A stretch of DNA of 64,000 nt. Origin: JACDCY01 sp964350145. Lineage in GTDB: Bacteria > Gemmatimonadota > Gemmatimonadetes > Gemmatimonadales > Gemmatimonadaceae. The notes beneath the pieces are model-generated. The model did no database searches and was not told the origin of the DNA. It was given only the letters and a program-made list of their open reading frames with translations. The first letter of the stretch is position 1; every line of letters begins with the position of its first letter. Location of the stretch: NCBI GenBank assembly GCA_964350145.1, contig CAYGJL010000011.1, positions 1 to 64,000 on the forward strand, read 5' to 3'. Shown piece after piece: positions 34,488 to 41,632 of the stretch. The position numbers and the translations under genes were made by a program.

Positions 34488-35479
34488 ACGCCGACAAGCT
34501 GGTCGTCACCGCCTCGCCGCACGTGCGGTCGGCCGATTCCACGCCGCGCATCATGTGGCACGTGGTGGCGAGCCTCGTCCCGGTAATCCTGGCCGCCGCG
34601 TGGTTCTTCGGGGTGAGCGCGCTGCTGCAGGTCGCTACCGCGGTGCTGGTCTCGCTGCTGACGGAGCGCGCCACGGGGAAGGGCGGAGCGATCGCCGACG
34701 GATCCGCCACCATCACCGGGATCCTTCTCGGGCTTTCGCTTCCCGCCGGATTCCCACTGTGGATGACGGCGCTCGGCGCCGCTTTCGCCATCGTGTTCGG
34801 CAAGCAGATTTGGGGCGGGCTCGGGCAGAACGCGTTCAACCCGGCGCTCGTCGGCCGCGCTTTCCTGCAGGGCGCTTTCCCGGTGGCAATAACCACCTGG
34901 CCCGCGGCCGGCGGCGGATTCTTCACTCTCCGCGGCGATCTGTTCGCGCTCCCGTTCACCCGCCCGCAGCCATACGCGGAGACGTCGGCGACCCCTCTTG
35001 GGCTGCTCAAGTTCGAGGGTGAAGGGACGCCGATCGGCAATCTCCTCATCGGCAACACCGGCGGTTCGCTCGGCGAGACCGCGGCGCTGGTAATTCTCGC
35101 GGGCGGCGTCTACCTCGCGTGGCGCGGCTACCTCAACTGGCGAATTCCAGTCAGCGTCTTCGCCACCGTCGCCGCCGTCAGCGCGGTCGTGCGGCTGTTC
35201 GATGCGAGCGCGCCGGATCCGTGGTTCATGGTCTTCTCCGGAGGGCTGATGCTCGGCGCCGTGTACATGGCGACCGACATCGTCACCGCGCCGATCACTA
35301 ACGCCGGCAGATGGATCTTCGGCGCGGGCATCGGAATCCTCGTGGTGGTCATCCGGCTGTGGGGCGGGCTCGCCGAAGGAGTGATGTACGCCATTCTCTT
35401 CATGAACGCCCTCACGCCGTTCATCAACAAGGCAACCCAGCCGCGGGTGTTCGGGACGCGGCTTCGCACCGCCACATGA
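34484..35479 (+). CDS. rnfD: Rnf complex subunit RnfD
   Basis: A membrane subunit homologous to NqrB with about nine predicted membrane helices (for example VVASLVPVILAAAWFFGV and TAALVILAGGVYLAWRG) and the conserved GGLGQNAFNPALVGRAFL. The covalent-FMN site is in ETSATPLGLL, with Thr170 as the expected attachment residue after the A-T motif. The 331-aa length is normal. GTG start at 34484 overlaps rnfC. The stop overlaps the antiporter gene (ATGA). Confidence 0.92.
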   Translation: MNADKLVVTASPHVRSADSTPRIMWHVVASLVPVILAAAWFFGVSALLQVATAVLVSLLTERATGKGGAIADGSATITGILLGLSLPAGFPLWMTALGAAFAIVFGKQIWGGLGQNAFNPALVGRAFLQGAFPVAITTWPAAGGGFFTLRGDLFALPFTRPQPYAETSATPLGLLKFEGEGTPIGNLLIGNTGGSLGETAALVILAGGVYLAWRGYLNWRIPVSVFATVAAVSAVVRLFDASAPDPWFMVFSGGLMLGAVYMATDIVTAPITNAGRWIFGAGIGILVVVIRLWGGLAEGVMYAILFMNALTPFINKATQPRVFGTRLRTAT

Positions 35480-36903
35480 TCACGCCAACCAAATCCATGC
35501 CTTCATTGCGCATTGCACTGCTTCTCGCAGTCATCCTGCCACGTACGGCACTCGCCCACGACGGCACCACCGGGTTTACCGGCGCGTGCATCGGTCCGGT
35601 CCCGATCGAGTTCATCCTCTTCGGGATCGTCCTCGCGGGCGTCGCCATGTTCCATCTGCACACGCTCCGCATCGCGTTCTTCGGCGCCATCGGCATCGCG
35701 CTGTACAAGATCATCGCGTCGCCGTTCGGGACCGGGGACGGGGTTGGCGGCTTCGGGCTGCATCTGGCGCACGAATGGGTCATCCTCATCAACCTTCTGC
35801 TGCTGCTCGTCGGCTTCGTGCTCCTCGCGAGGCATTTCGAGGCGAGCCAGATTCCCGCCGTCCTGCCGCGGTTCCTGCCCGACGGCTGGCTGGGCTGCTT
35901 CGCGCTGCTGGCGCTGGTCTTCGTCCTGTCGAGCTTCCTGGACAACATCGCGGCCGCTATGATCGGCGGCGCCATCGCTCACACCGTGTTCAAGGGCAAG
36001 GTCCACATCGCGTATCTGGCCGGTCTCGTCGCGGCGGCGAACGCGGGGGGCGCGGGCAGCGTGATCGGAGATACCACCACCACGATGATGTGGATCGCCG
36101 GCATCGCGCCTCTGGAAGTGGCGCATGCCACCGCCGGCTCGATCGTCGCGCTGCTGATCTTCGGCGTGCCGGCGTCGCTGACGCAGCAGCGGTACTCACC
36201 CATTCAACAGCACGCGTCGCCCGATGCCCGGGTGGACTGGATGCGGGTCGGCGCGGTCGGTGCGATCCTGGCGGCCGCGGTCGGGACGAACGTCCTGATC
36301 AACACCCGCTTCAGTGAGCTGGCGGACAGCTTTCCGTTCCTGGGCGCGGCCGTATGGGGCGCGCTGCTGCTGACGGCCGGACTGCGCAAGCCGGAATGGA
36401 AGCTGGTACCAAACGCGCTGAAGAGCTCGGTGTTTCTCCTCTCCCTCGTGTTGATCGCGTCGATGATGCCCGTGGAGCGCCTGCCGACCGCGTCCTGGCT
36501 TTCGGCGCTCGGGCTTGGATTCGCGTCCGCGGTGTTCGACAACATCCCGCTCACGGCGCTGGCGCTCAAGCAGGGCGGCTACGATTGGGGCGTCCTGGCA
36601 TACGCGGTTGGATTCGGCGGCTCGATGATCTGGTTCGGATCGTCGGCCGGCGTGGCGCTCTCGAGCATGTACCCCGATGCGCGCTACGCTGGGCGCTGGC
36701 TGCGGCAGGCGTGGTACGTACCGGTGGCGTACGTGGCGGGATTTTTCGTCGTCGTGCTCCTACTCGGCTTCAATCCGGGGAGTACGCCGAGGAACAGCCA
36801 GGCATCGGCTGTCAGGTCTCACACGCCGGAGACGGTCCTCATCGCACCGGCGAAGGCGGCCACGGTGTCGCTGACAGACACGATCGCCGGTTCGCGCCGG
36901 TGA
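35476..36903 (+). CDS. nhaD: NhaD-type Na+/H+ antiporter embedded in the rnf operon
   Basis: A 475-aa polytopic membrane protein of the ion-transporter (ArsB/NhaD) superfamily. Hallmarks are SSFLDNIAAAMIGG, the NhaD-like ANAGGAGSVIGDTTTTMMW and, in the second half, FASAVFDNIPLTALALK. The repeated Asp-Asn pairs fit the paired discontinuous helices of the fold. The N-terminus looks like a signal peptide or first helix ending at ALAHDG. ATG at 35476 overlaps rnfD by 4 nt, and rnfG follows after 25 nt, so it is clearly part of the rnf transcript. It would link Na+ and H+ gradients made or used by Rnf. Substrate ions are inferred from the family. Confidence 0.85.
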   Translation: MITPTKSMPSLRIALLLAVILPRTALAHDGTTGFTGACIGPVPIEFILFGIVLAGVAMFHLHTLRIAFFGAIGIALYKIIASPFGTGDGVGGFGLHLAHEWVILINLLLLLVGFVLLARHFEASQIPAVLPRFLPDGWLGCFALLALVFVLSSFLDNIAAAMIGGAIAHTVFKGKVHIAYLAGLVAAANAGGAGSVIGDTTTTMMWIAGIAPLEVAHATAGSIVALLIFGVPASLTQQRYSPIQQHASPDARVDWMRVGAVGAILAAAVGTNVLINTRFSELADSFPFLGAAVWGALLLTAGLRKPEWKLVPNALKSSVFLLSLVLIASMMPVERLPTASWLSALGLGFASAVFDNIPLTALALKQGGYDWGVLAYAVGFGGSMIWFGSSAGVALSSMYPDARYAGRWLRQAWYVPVAYVAGFFVVVLLLGFNPGSTPRNSQASAVRSHTPETVLIAPAKAATVSLTDTIAGSRR

Positions 36904-36928
36904 CGAGTCGCACGCCCGGACATTTCGC

Positions 36929-37594
36929 GTGAACGGCCATGGCGCGGCCGCAGTGCCGGCCGCCGCTCCTCCGGGTTCGTCGACTCCCGCGTGGCGGCTG
37001 CTCGGAACGCTGACGCTCGCCGGAGCTTTCGCCGGCGCGCTCATCGCGCTGGTGTATCAGATGACGCTGCCCTCGATCGAGCGCTACGCCGGGGCCAAGA
37101 TTTCGGGCGCGGTGCGTGAGGTGCTGGGTGCTCCCGTCAGACTGGATACGCTGTATCTGGACGGAGACAAGCTCACCCGAACGTCTCCCGGCGCCGGGGC
37201 TCGTAACGTCTCGCGAGCGTTCGTCGGCTTTGACGAGAAGGGAGCCCGCACCGGCGTCGCGGTCGAAGCGGCCGAGCCCGGATTCGCCGACCTGGTGCGG
37301 CTGATGGTCGGTTTCAACCCTGATACGCGCGCCGTCACGGGCTTCGTCGTGCTGGGCCAGAAGGAAACGCCGGGACTCGGCGACAAGATCAAGCGCGACT
37401 CCTTTTTTGTGAGTCAGTTCGACGGCAAGGTCGCGCCGCTCAAGGGTGCGAAGAGCGAGAGCGCCGACGCCAGCACGGTGCGGACGATCACCGGCGCGAC
37501 GATCTCCTCGCGCGCGGTCATCCAGATCATCAACAACGCCGTGGCGCTTTGGCAGCCGCGCGTCGCCGCGTTCGACGCGGGGGAAGGGACATGA
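36929..37594 (+). CDS. rnfG: Rnf complex subunit RnfG
   Basis: A periplasmic FMN-carrying subunit with one N-terminal membrane helix (LLGTLTLAGAFAGALIALVYQ, residues about 24-44) and an FMN-binding domain. The flavinylation motif is TITGATISS with Thr191 as the expected attachment site. VLGQKETPGLGDKI is also typical. The 221-aa protein begins with a Pro/Ala-rich 20-residue leader. GTG start at 36929. The stop overlaps rnfE (ATGA). Confidence 0.92.
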   Translation: MNGHGAAAVPAAAPPGSSTPAWRLLGTLTLAGAFAGALIALVYQMTLPSIERYAGAKISGAVREVLGAPVRLDTLYLDGDKLTRTSPGAGARNVSRAFVGFDEKGARTGVAVEAAEPGFADLVRLMVGFNPDTRAVTGFVVLGQKETPGLGDKIKRDSFFVSQFDGKVAPLKGAKSESADASTVRTITGATISSRAVIQIINNAVALWQPRVAAFDAGEGT

Positions 37595-38268
37595 CCGCCC
37601 CGACAACGACCGTCTCGACGGAGGCGTTCGTTCCCGGCGCACCGCCGCCCGCGCCGCTGTGGTCGGACATGGCACGCGGCATCGCGCGCGAGAACCCCGT
37701 GTTCGTGCAGATGCTCGGCCTGTGCCCTGCGATGGCCGTGAGCAACATGCTCACCAACGGTCTCGCCATGGGGATCGCCACGACATTCGTCCTCACGGCG
37801 TCGAGCTTCATGATCTCGATGCTGCGCAAGTACATCGCGACCGAAGTGCGGATAACCGCGTACATCCTCACCATCGCGACGTTCGTGACGGTGGCCGACC
37901 TCATTCTCGCGGCGACGTTTCCGGTGATCTCCGAAGCTCTGGGGCCGTTCGTTCCGCTGATCGTGGTCAACTGCCTGATCCTGGGGCGGGCGGAAGCATT
38001 CGCCAGCAAGGTGCGGCCCGTCCGCGCTCTGGCCGACGCGCTCGGCATGGGCGCCGGCTTCACGCTCGCGCTCTCGACGCTGAGCGCCATCCGCGAGCTT
38101 CTCGGGAGCGGATCGCTCCTCGGCTTCAACGTGTTCGGCCCGGCGTTCGAGCCGTGGGTGGTGATGGTGATGCCGGCGGGCGGATTCCTGACCCTCGGTC
38201 TCGTGCTGCTGCTCATGGGATGGTACGGCACCCTGAAGGCTGAGCGCGCGAGAGCGGCGGCCACGTGA
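37591..38268 (+). CDS. rnfE: Rnf complex subunit RnfE
   Basis: A membrane subunit homologous to NqrD. The 225-aa protein has about six helices and the two conserved half-motifs with buried cysteines, QMLGLCPAMAVSN and VNCLILGRAEAF, which in the Rnf/Nqr family help bind the membrane-embedded iron-sulfur centre together with RnfA. ATG at 37591 overlaps rnfG. An in-frame ATG 14 codons earlier only adds an Arg-rich stretch read from rnfG. Stop overlaps rnfA (GTGA). Confidence 0.93.
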   Translation: MTAPTTTVSTEAFVPGAPPPAPLWSDMARGIARENPVFVQMLGLCPAMAVSNMLTNGLAMGIATTFVLTASSFMISMLRKYIATEVRITAYILTIATFVTVADLILAATFPVISEALGPFVPLIVVNCLILGRAEAFASKVRPVRALADALGMGAGFTLALSTLSAIRELLGSGSLLGFNVFGPAFEPWVVMVMPAGGFLTLGLVLLLMGWYGTLKAERARAAAT

Positions 38269-38840
38269 GCAACCTCGCCTGGATTTTCCTCTCGACGGTC
38301 CTCATCAACAACTTCACGCTGGCGATGTTCCTGGGGCTGTGTCCGTTCTTCGGAGTCACCTCCAAGGTGAGCAACGCCTGGCGGCTGGGCGCCGCGAATA
38401 TGTTCGTGCTGCTGATCACCGCGGTGAGCGTCTGGTTCCTGAACGCGTTCGTCCTCACGCACACGCCGTATCTGCGCACGATCGCCTTCATCGTCGTCAT
38501 CGCATCCTCGGTGCAGATCGTGGAGATGATCATCAGGAAGTTCCTGCCCGTGCTCTTCCGCGAGCTCGGGATCTTTCTGCCGTTGATCACCACCAACTGC
38601 GCCATCCTGGGACTCGGCCTGTTCCAGACGAGCCGCGGCTACGGCCTGGCGGAAGGTCTCGTCTTCGCTCTCGGCGCCGGCTTCGGTCTCACGCTGGCGC
38701 TTACGCTGATGGCGTCCATCCGCGAGCGGATCGAAGTGGCCGACGTGCCCGCGATGGCGCGCGGGATGGGGCTGGTGCTCGTCGTCGCGTCGTGCCTGTC
38801 CATGGCCTTCATGGGCTTCGCCGGGATGGGAAGCAGCTGA
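38265..38840 (+). CDS. rnfA: Rnf complex subunit RnfA
   Basis: A membrane subunit homologous to NqrE and RnfE. The 191-aa protein has six helices and the two Cys half-motifs MFLGLCPFFGVTSK and TNCAILGLGLFQ. GTG start overlaps rnfE. The TGA stop shares its last base with the ATG of the following 47-aa gene. Confidence 0.94.
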   Translation: MSNLAWIFLSTVLINNFTLAMFLGLCPFFGVTSKVSNAWRLGAANMFVLLITAVSVWFLNAFVLTHTPYLRTIAFIVVIASSVQIVEMIIRKFLPVLFRELGIFLPLITTNCAILGLGLFQTSRGYGLAEGLVFALGAGFGLTLALTLMASIRERIEVADVPAMARGMGLVLVVASCLSMAFMGFAGMGSS

Positions 38841-38983
38841 TGCGCGGCATTCTCGGAATCATCGCCTGCGCCGCTTTCTTCGCGCTGTACGGCATGCTGC
38901 GCCATCGCGGCTGCACCGGCCATTGCGCCGGTTGCGCGGGAGAGTGCGGGCGTCACACACAGGGAGATTACGATGGCGCTTGA
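38840..38983 (+). CDS. 47-aa Cys-rich membrane peptide between rnfA and apbE (possible NqrM-like maturation factor)
   Basis: One predicted membrane helix (residues 4-20, ILGIIACAAFFALYG) is followed by a short soluble tail with four cysteines, C25-x3-C29-x2-C32-x3-C36, and two His. The ATG shares a base with the rnfA stop, and the last 11 nt overlap apbE. In Na+-NQR operons the small protein NqrM, also one helix plus clustered Cys, lies next to apbE and is needed to install the iron centre in NqrD/NqrE. RnfE and RnfA are the homologues of those subunits. The sequence is shorter than NqrM and homology cannot be shown by eye, so the role is inferred from layout and position. Confidence 0.65.
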   Translation: MRGILGIIACAAFFALYGMLRHRGCTGHCAGCAGECGRHTQGDYDGA

Positions 38984-39974
38984 CCCGATCCTCAACCGGC
39001 ATCCAGACCGGCGCGAATTCCTGACCATCGGCGTAGGCGTGTTCGTGGCGCTCTCGCTGCCTGCGTCGCTGCGCCGGTACACACCGCTGGTGAAACGCAC
39101 GATCCCGTTGATGGGCACGATCGCGGAAATTCAAATTGTGCACGGCGACGAAAGGTTCGCCGTGGACGCGATCGATGCGGCGATCTCCGAGCTGCGGTGG
39201 GTGGAAAGCACGATGACCCGCTTCCGGAGCGATTCGGACATCGGGCGAGCCAATCTCGGCGCGGGCCGCGACGCGGTGCGAGTCACCGCCGAGTCCGGTG
39301 CCGTGATCGCGACCGCGCTGCGCGTTGCGTTGGTAAGCGACGGCAGGTTCGATCCCGCCATCGGAGCCGCTTCCGAGCTGTGGGACGTTCTCAACCGGCA
39401 TGAGCCCCCCGCGGCTGACCGCGTCGAGCGACTTGCCGCGCGCAACATGTGGCGGAAGGTGGACGTGTCGGCGGACGCGGGCTCCGATGGAGCGCTGGTT
39501 CGCTTCAATGATTCCGATCTCCGGCTCGATCTCGGCGCGATCGCCAAGGGCTACGCCATCGACCGCGCAGCCGACGTCCTGCGGCGGCGCGGGGTACGGC
39601 ACGCAATAATCACGGTCGGCGGAGATCTGTACGCGCTTGGCCGGTCGCCGGAAGGGGAGCCGTGGACGGTGGGCATCCGCTCGCCGCACGACCGGGACGA
39701 GCTCGTCTCGACGCTGCACGTGAGCGACCGTGCCGTTGCCACCTCCGGCGATTACGAGCGCTTCTTCAGCTGGCGTGGCCACCGGTACCACCACCTGATC
39801 GATCCGCTGACCGCAGCGCCGAGAAGCACGTCGTTCCACAGCGCGACCGTGCTGGCCGACCATTGCATGGACGCGGACGCCGCGGCCACGGCAGTATTCG
39901 GGATGCCACGCGATGCCGCCCTCGCGATTGCGCGCCGGCTCGACTACACCGCCGACGTGATTCCTTTGACCTGA
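38973..39974 (+). CDS. apbE: FAD:protein FMN transferase ApbE
   Basis: Attaches FMN covalently to Thr residues of exported flavoproteins; here the likely targets are RnfG (Thr191) and RnfD (Thr170). The 333-aa protein has a Tat-like N-terminus (DRREFLTIGVGVFVALSLPA), IPLMGTIAEIQI, ESTMTRFRSDSDI, DLGAIAKGYAIDRA, VGGDLYALGR and the metal-binding MDADAAATAVFGM. Export by Tat fits action in the periplasm. ATG at 38973 overlaps the Cys-rich peptide gene. Confidence 0.93.
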   Translation: MALDPILNRHPDRREFLTIGVGVFVALSLPASLRRYTPLVKRTIPLMGTIAEIQIVHGDERFAVDAIDAAISELRWVESTMTRFRSDSDIGRANLGAGRDAVRVTAESGAVIATALRVALVSDGRFDPAIGAASELWDVLNRHEPPAADRVERLAARNMWRKVDVSADAGSDGALVRFNDSDLRLDLGAIAKGYAIDRAADVLRRRGVRHAIITVGGDLYALGRSPEGEPWTVGIRSPHDRDELVSTLHVSDRAVATSGDYERFFSWRGHRYHHLIDPLTAAPRSTSFHSATVLADHCMDADAAATAVFGMPRDAALAIARRLDYTADVIPLT

Positions 39975-39988
39975 GACAGGGAGCAGCC

Positions 39989-40345
39989 ATGAAGACAGTC
40001 AACGCGTACTGCTCGGCGTGCGATCAGGAAGTGAGGCTGGTCCTCACCGACGAGCCGATCGCCGAGGATCCGTCGCCGATACACGACCGCGAGGTAGTGT
40101 GTCTCGAGATCGGCGAGCACTGCACCGGCGCGATGTGCCCGATCGGCGCGGTCCCGCCGGTCGTGATGGCGGCGCGGCTAGTACGGAACGGATTGCAGAC
40201 GACGATGCAGCCGATAATGACGGCGATGTGCCCGGCGTGCGACAGCCGCGCGGACTTCGTGATCGTGAGTAAGGAGTACTGCATCTGCTCCGTGTGCGGC
40301 ACGACAGCCAGGCGGGACAGCGTCTTTCCGAAGGTGGTGTGCTGA
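39989..40345 (+). CDS. 118-aa Cys-rich zinc-ribbon-like protein, function unknown
   Basis: A small protein with eleven cysteines: C8-x2-C11, C38, C45, C50, C81-x2-C84, C98, C100-x2-C103 and the terminal C118. The CxxC pairs at each end look like one or two zinc ribbons (YCSACDQEV; MCPACDSRADF with CSVCGTTARRD). No enzyme motif, signal peptide or membrane segment. The ATG at 39989 has GGGAG just upstream and follows apbE by 14 nt, so it probably ends the rnf transcript. A metal-handling or redox-sensing role is possible but not shown. Confidence 0.7.
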   Translation: MKTVNAYCSACDQEVRLVLTDEPIAEDPSPIHDREVVCLEIGEHCTGAMCPIGAVPPVVMAARLVRNGLQTTMQPIMTAMCPACDSRADFVIVSKEYCICSVCGTTARRDSVFPKVVC

Positions 40346-40550
40346 TCGTCTGAGGTTTCTCTCGCGCCTGACGGATCAACCGTAAGGCGCGATCGCGCCG
40401 GCAAGATGTACGTTGAGTTCGGACCAGCGATAGCGAGGATGTTTGCCCAGCGTTGGATGCAGATAGCTGAACGTGAACCGGAGCGTTAGCTTCGGGCCCA
40501 CATGGCCGACCCCCTGACCGCGCTCCGCAAAGCACTGCGCGACCACATCA
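40346..40550. other. Non-coding or decayed spacer
   Basis: No gene can be supported here. A perfect 14-bp palindrome GGCGCGATCGCGCC lies at 40386-40399 and might be part of a stop signal for the upstream operon, but there is no T-tract. A 60-codon minus-strand frame (40376-40558) and a short + strand frame (ending near 40494) both look slightly protein-like. Neither has a recognisable family, a ribosome-binding site or operon context. Confidence 0.5.
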
Positions 40551-40847
40551 GGCGGCAATCTCGTGTACTACGAGAAGATGGACGACACCCACCTGGGAAG
40601 CGTCAACGTGTCGATCGCCAAGGCGCGATCCGCGGCGCTCTTCAGGCGGCCCACCAAAGCGTTTCAGGACGTATTGGCCGCGGGCGGCGAGGGGCTGCGG
40701 ATTCTGCGGCTGGAGGGAGCCGTCCCCATCGATGGTGGCGTCCCGATCATCATCGATGAAAAGATCGTCGGTGCGATCGGCGTGTCAGGGGTGACCAGTC
40801 AGCAGGATGGCGTAATCGCTGCCGCCGGGGCCAGCGCGGTCATATGA
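40551..40847 (+). pseudogene. 5'-truncated GlcG/HbpS-type heme-binding protein gene
   Basis: The frame GGNLVYYEKMDDTHLGSVNVSIAKARSAALFRRPTKAFQDVL then VDGG-type PIDGGVPIIIDEKIVGAIGVSG matches the C-terminal two thirds of GlcG/HbpS proteins. The usual first 40-50 residues, including the initial helix and the SIAVVD strand, are missing: upstream the frame meets a TGA at 40515 and the bases before 40548 encode nothing family-like. The only start is the GTG at 40563 (94 codons), inside a core beta-strand, so a folded protein is unlikely. It looks like the remnant of a deletion or rearrangement. Confidence 0.7.
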
Positions 40848-40883
40848 CCTCGTTCATCAACCCAAGCGCTGCCGCGCTTGCCG

Positions 40884-41438
40884 CTAGAGCCGCGGCAAAG
40901 TGACCCCCGTCTGCGACTGGTACTTACCCTTCTTGTCCTTGTAGCTGACCTCCGGCGGCTCGTCACCTCTGAAGAACAGGACCTGTGCGATCCCTTCGTT
41001 CGCATAGATCTTCGCCGGCAGGGGAGTGGTGTTTGAGATCTCGAGCGTCACGTGCCCCTCCCACTCAGGCTCGAGCGGCGTGACGTTGGTGATGATCCCG
41101 CACCGTGCGTAGGTGGACTTGCCCACCGTGACGGTCAGGACGTCGCGCGGAATCCGGAAATACTCCACCGACCGCGCCAGGGCGAACGAGTTGGGCGGGA
41201 CGATGCACACATCGCCCTCGAACTTCACGAAGGAGTCGGGATCGAACGCCTTGGGATCCACGATCGAGCTGAGCACGTTGGTGAAAATCCTGAACTCGTG
41301 CGCCACCCGCATGTCGTAGCCGTACGAGCTCACTCCATAGGAGATCACGCCCTCGCGCACCTGTCGCCCCTCGTACGGATCGATCATGCCGTGCTCGGTG
41401 GCCATGCGCGTGATCCAGCGATCGTTCATAATCGACAT
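40884..41438 (-). CDS. dcd: dCTP deaminase
   Basis: Deaminates dCTP to dUTP to feed thymidylate synthesis. The 184-aa protein has the family N-terminus MSIMNDRWITRMA, the SYGYDMRVA motif, the PPNSFALARSVEYFRIPRD segment and the catalytic region CGIITNVTPLEPEWEGHVTLEISN, with Q-rich C-terminus. It is transcribed away from nuoA, and the 131-nt divergent spacer carries a nuo promoter. No clear dcd promoter can be placed. It could be bifunctional (dUTP-forming plus dUTPase) as in some Dcd proteins, which cannot be told by eye. Confidence 0.93.
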   Translation of the reverse strand: MSIMNDRWITRMATEHGMIDPYEGRQVREGVISYGVSSYGYDMRVAHEFRIFTNVLSSIVDPKAFDPDSFVKFEGDVCIVPPNSFALARSVEYFRIPRDVLTVTVGKSTYARCGIITNVTPLEPEWEGHVTLEISNTTPLPAKIYANEGIAQVLFFRGDEPPEVSYKDKKGKYQSQTGVTLPRL

Positions 41439-41529
41439 AAGGGCTCGGATATGGGCGGTTTCCGGCTAGGTCGCGACCGCCGCAATGTACGGGCGCTGAA
41501 AGTGCATTGGAAGCCGATGGTCCATGGCG

Positions 41530-41558
41530 TTGAAATAGCTTTTCTCCCCGGATAGACT
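41530..41558 (+). promoter_or_regulatory. Sigma-70 type promoter for the nuo operon
   Basis: -35 TTGAAA at 41530-41535, 17-nt spacer, -10 TAGACT at 41553-41558. The expected start near 41565 lies a few bases before a possible ATG at 41570, which argues that translation starts at the later ATG (41633) and that a leader of about 68 nt carries the palindrome described separately. Confidence 0.55.
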
Positions 41559-41571
41559 TCCCCGCGACGAT

Positions 41572-41593
41572 GCTCGTGAAACATTTCACGAGC
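41572..41593. promoter_or_regulatory. 22-bp palindrome in the nuoA leader
   Basis: GCTCGTGAAA, a two-base centre CA, then the exact reverse complement TTTCACGAGC. It lies at about +7 to +28 from the predicted nuo transcription start. The right half is repeated in near-direct form about 23 nt further on (CATTTCACGAGCCCG, then CATTTCCACGAGCCCG). It may be an operator or a leader hairpin. No regulator is identified. Confidence 0.55.
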
Positions 41594-41632
41594 CCGGCCG
41601 GCCCCATTTCCACGAGCCCGTACCGCCCAGCG

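Noticed and set aside
27252..38840. Calling the rnf cluster an nqr (Na+-NQR) operon because of the NqrM-like peptide and ApbE
   Set aside because: RnfB with its ferredoxin-type clusters and RnfC with two [4Fe-4S] motifs are present, and there is no NqrF, so it is Rnf.
40340..40500. Possible integron attC-like site suggested by GCGTTAGC and nearby inverted bases
   Set aside because: The paired core sites of an attC could not be matched on both sides and no integrase is present.
40376..40558. 60-codon minus-strand ORF upstream of the truncated GlcG gene
   Set aside because: Its C-terminus looks somewhat protein-like, but there is no family, ribosome-binding site or neighbour support, so I left it as unassigned spacer.
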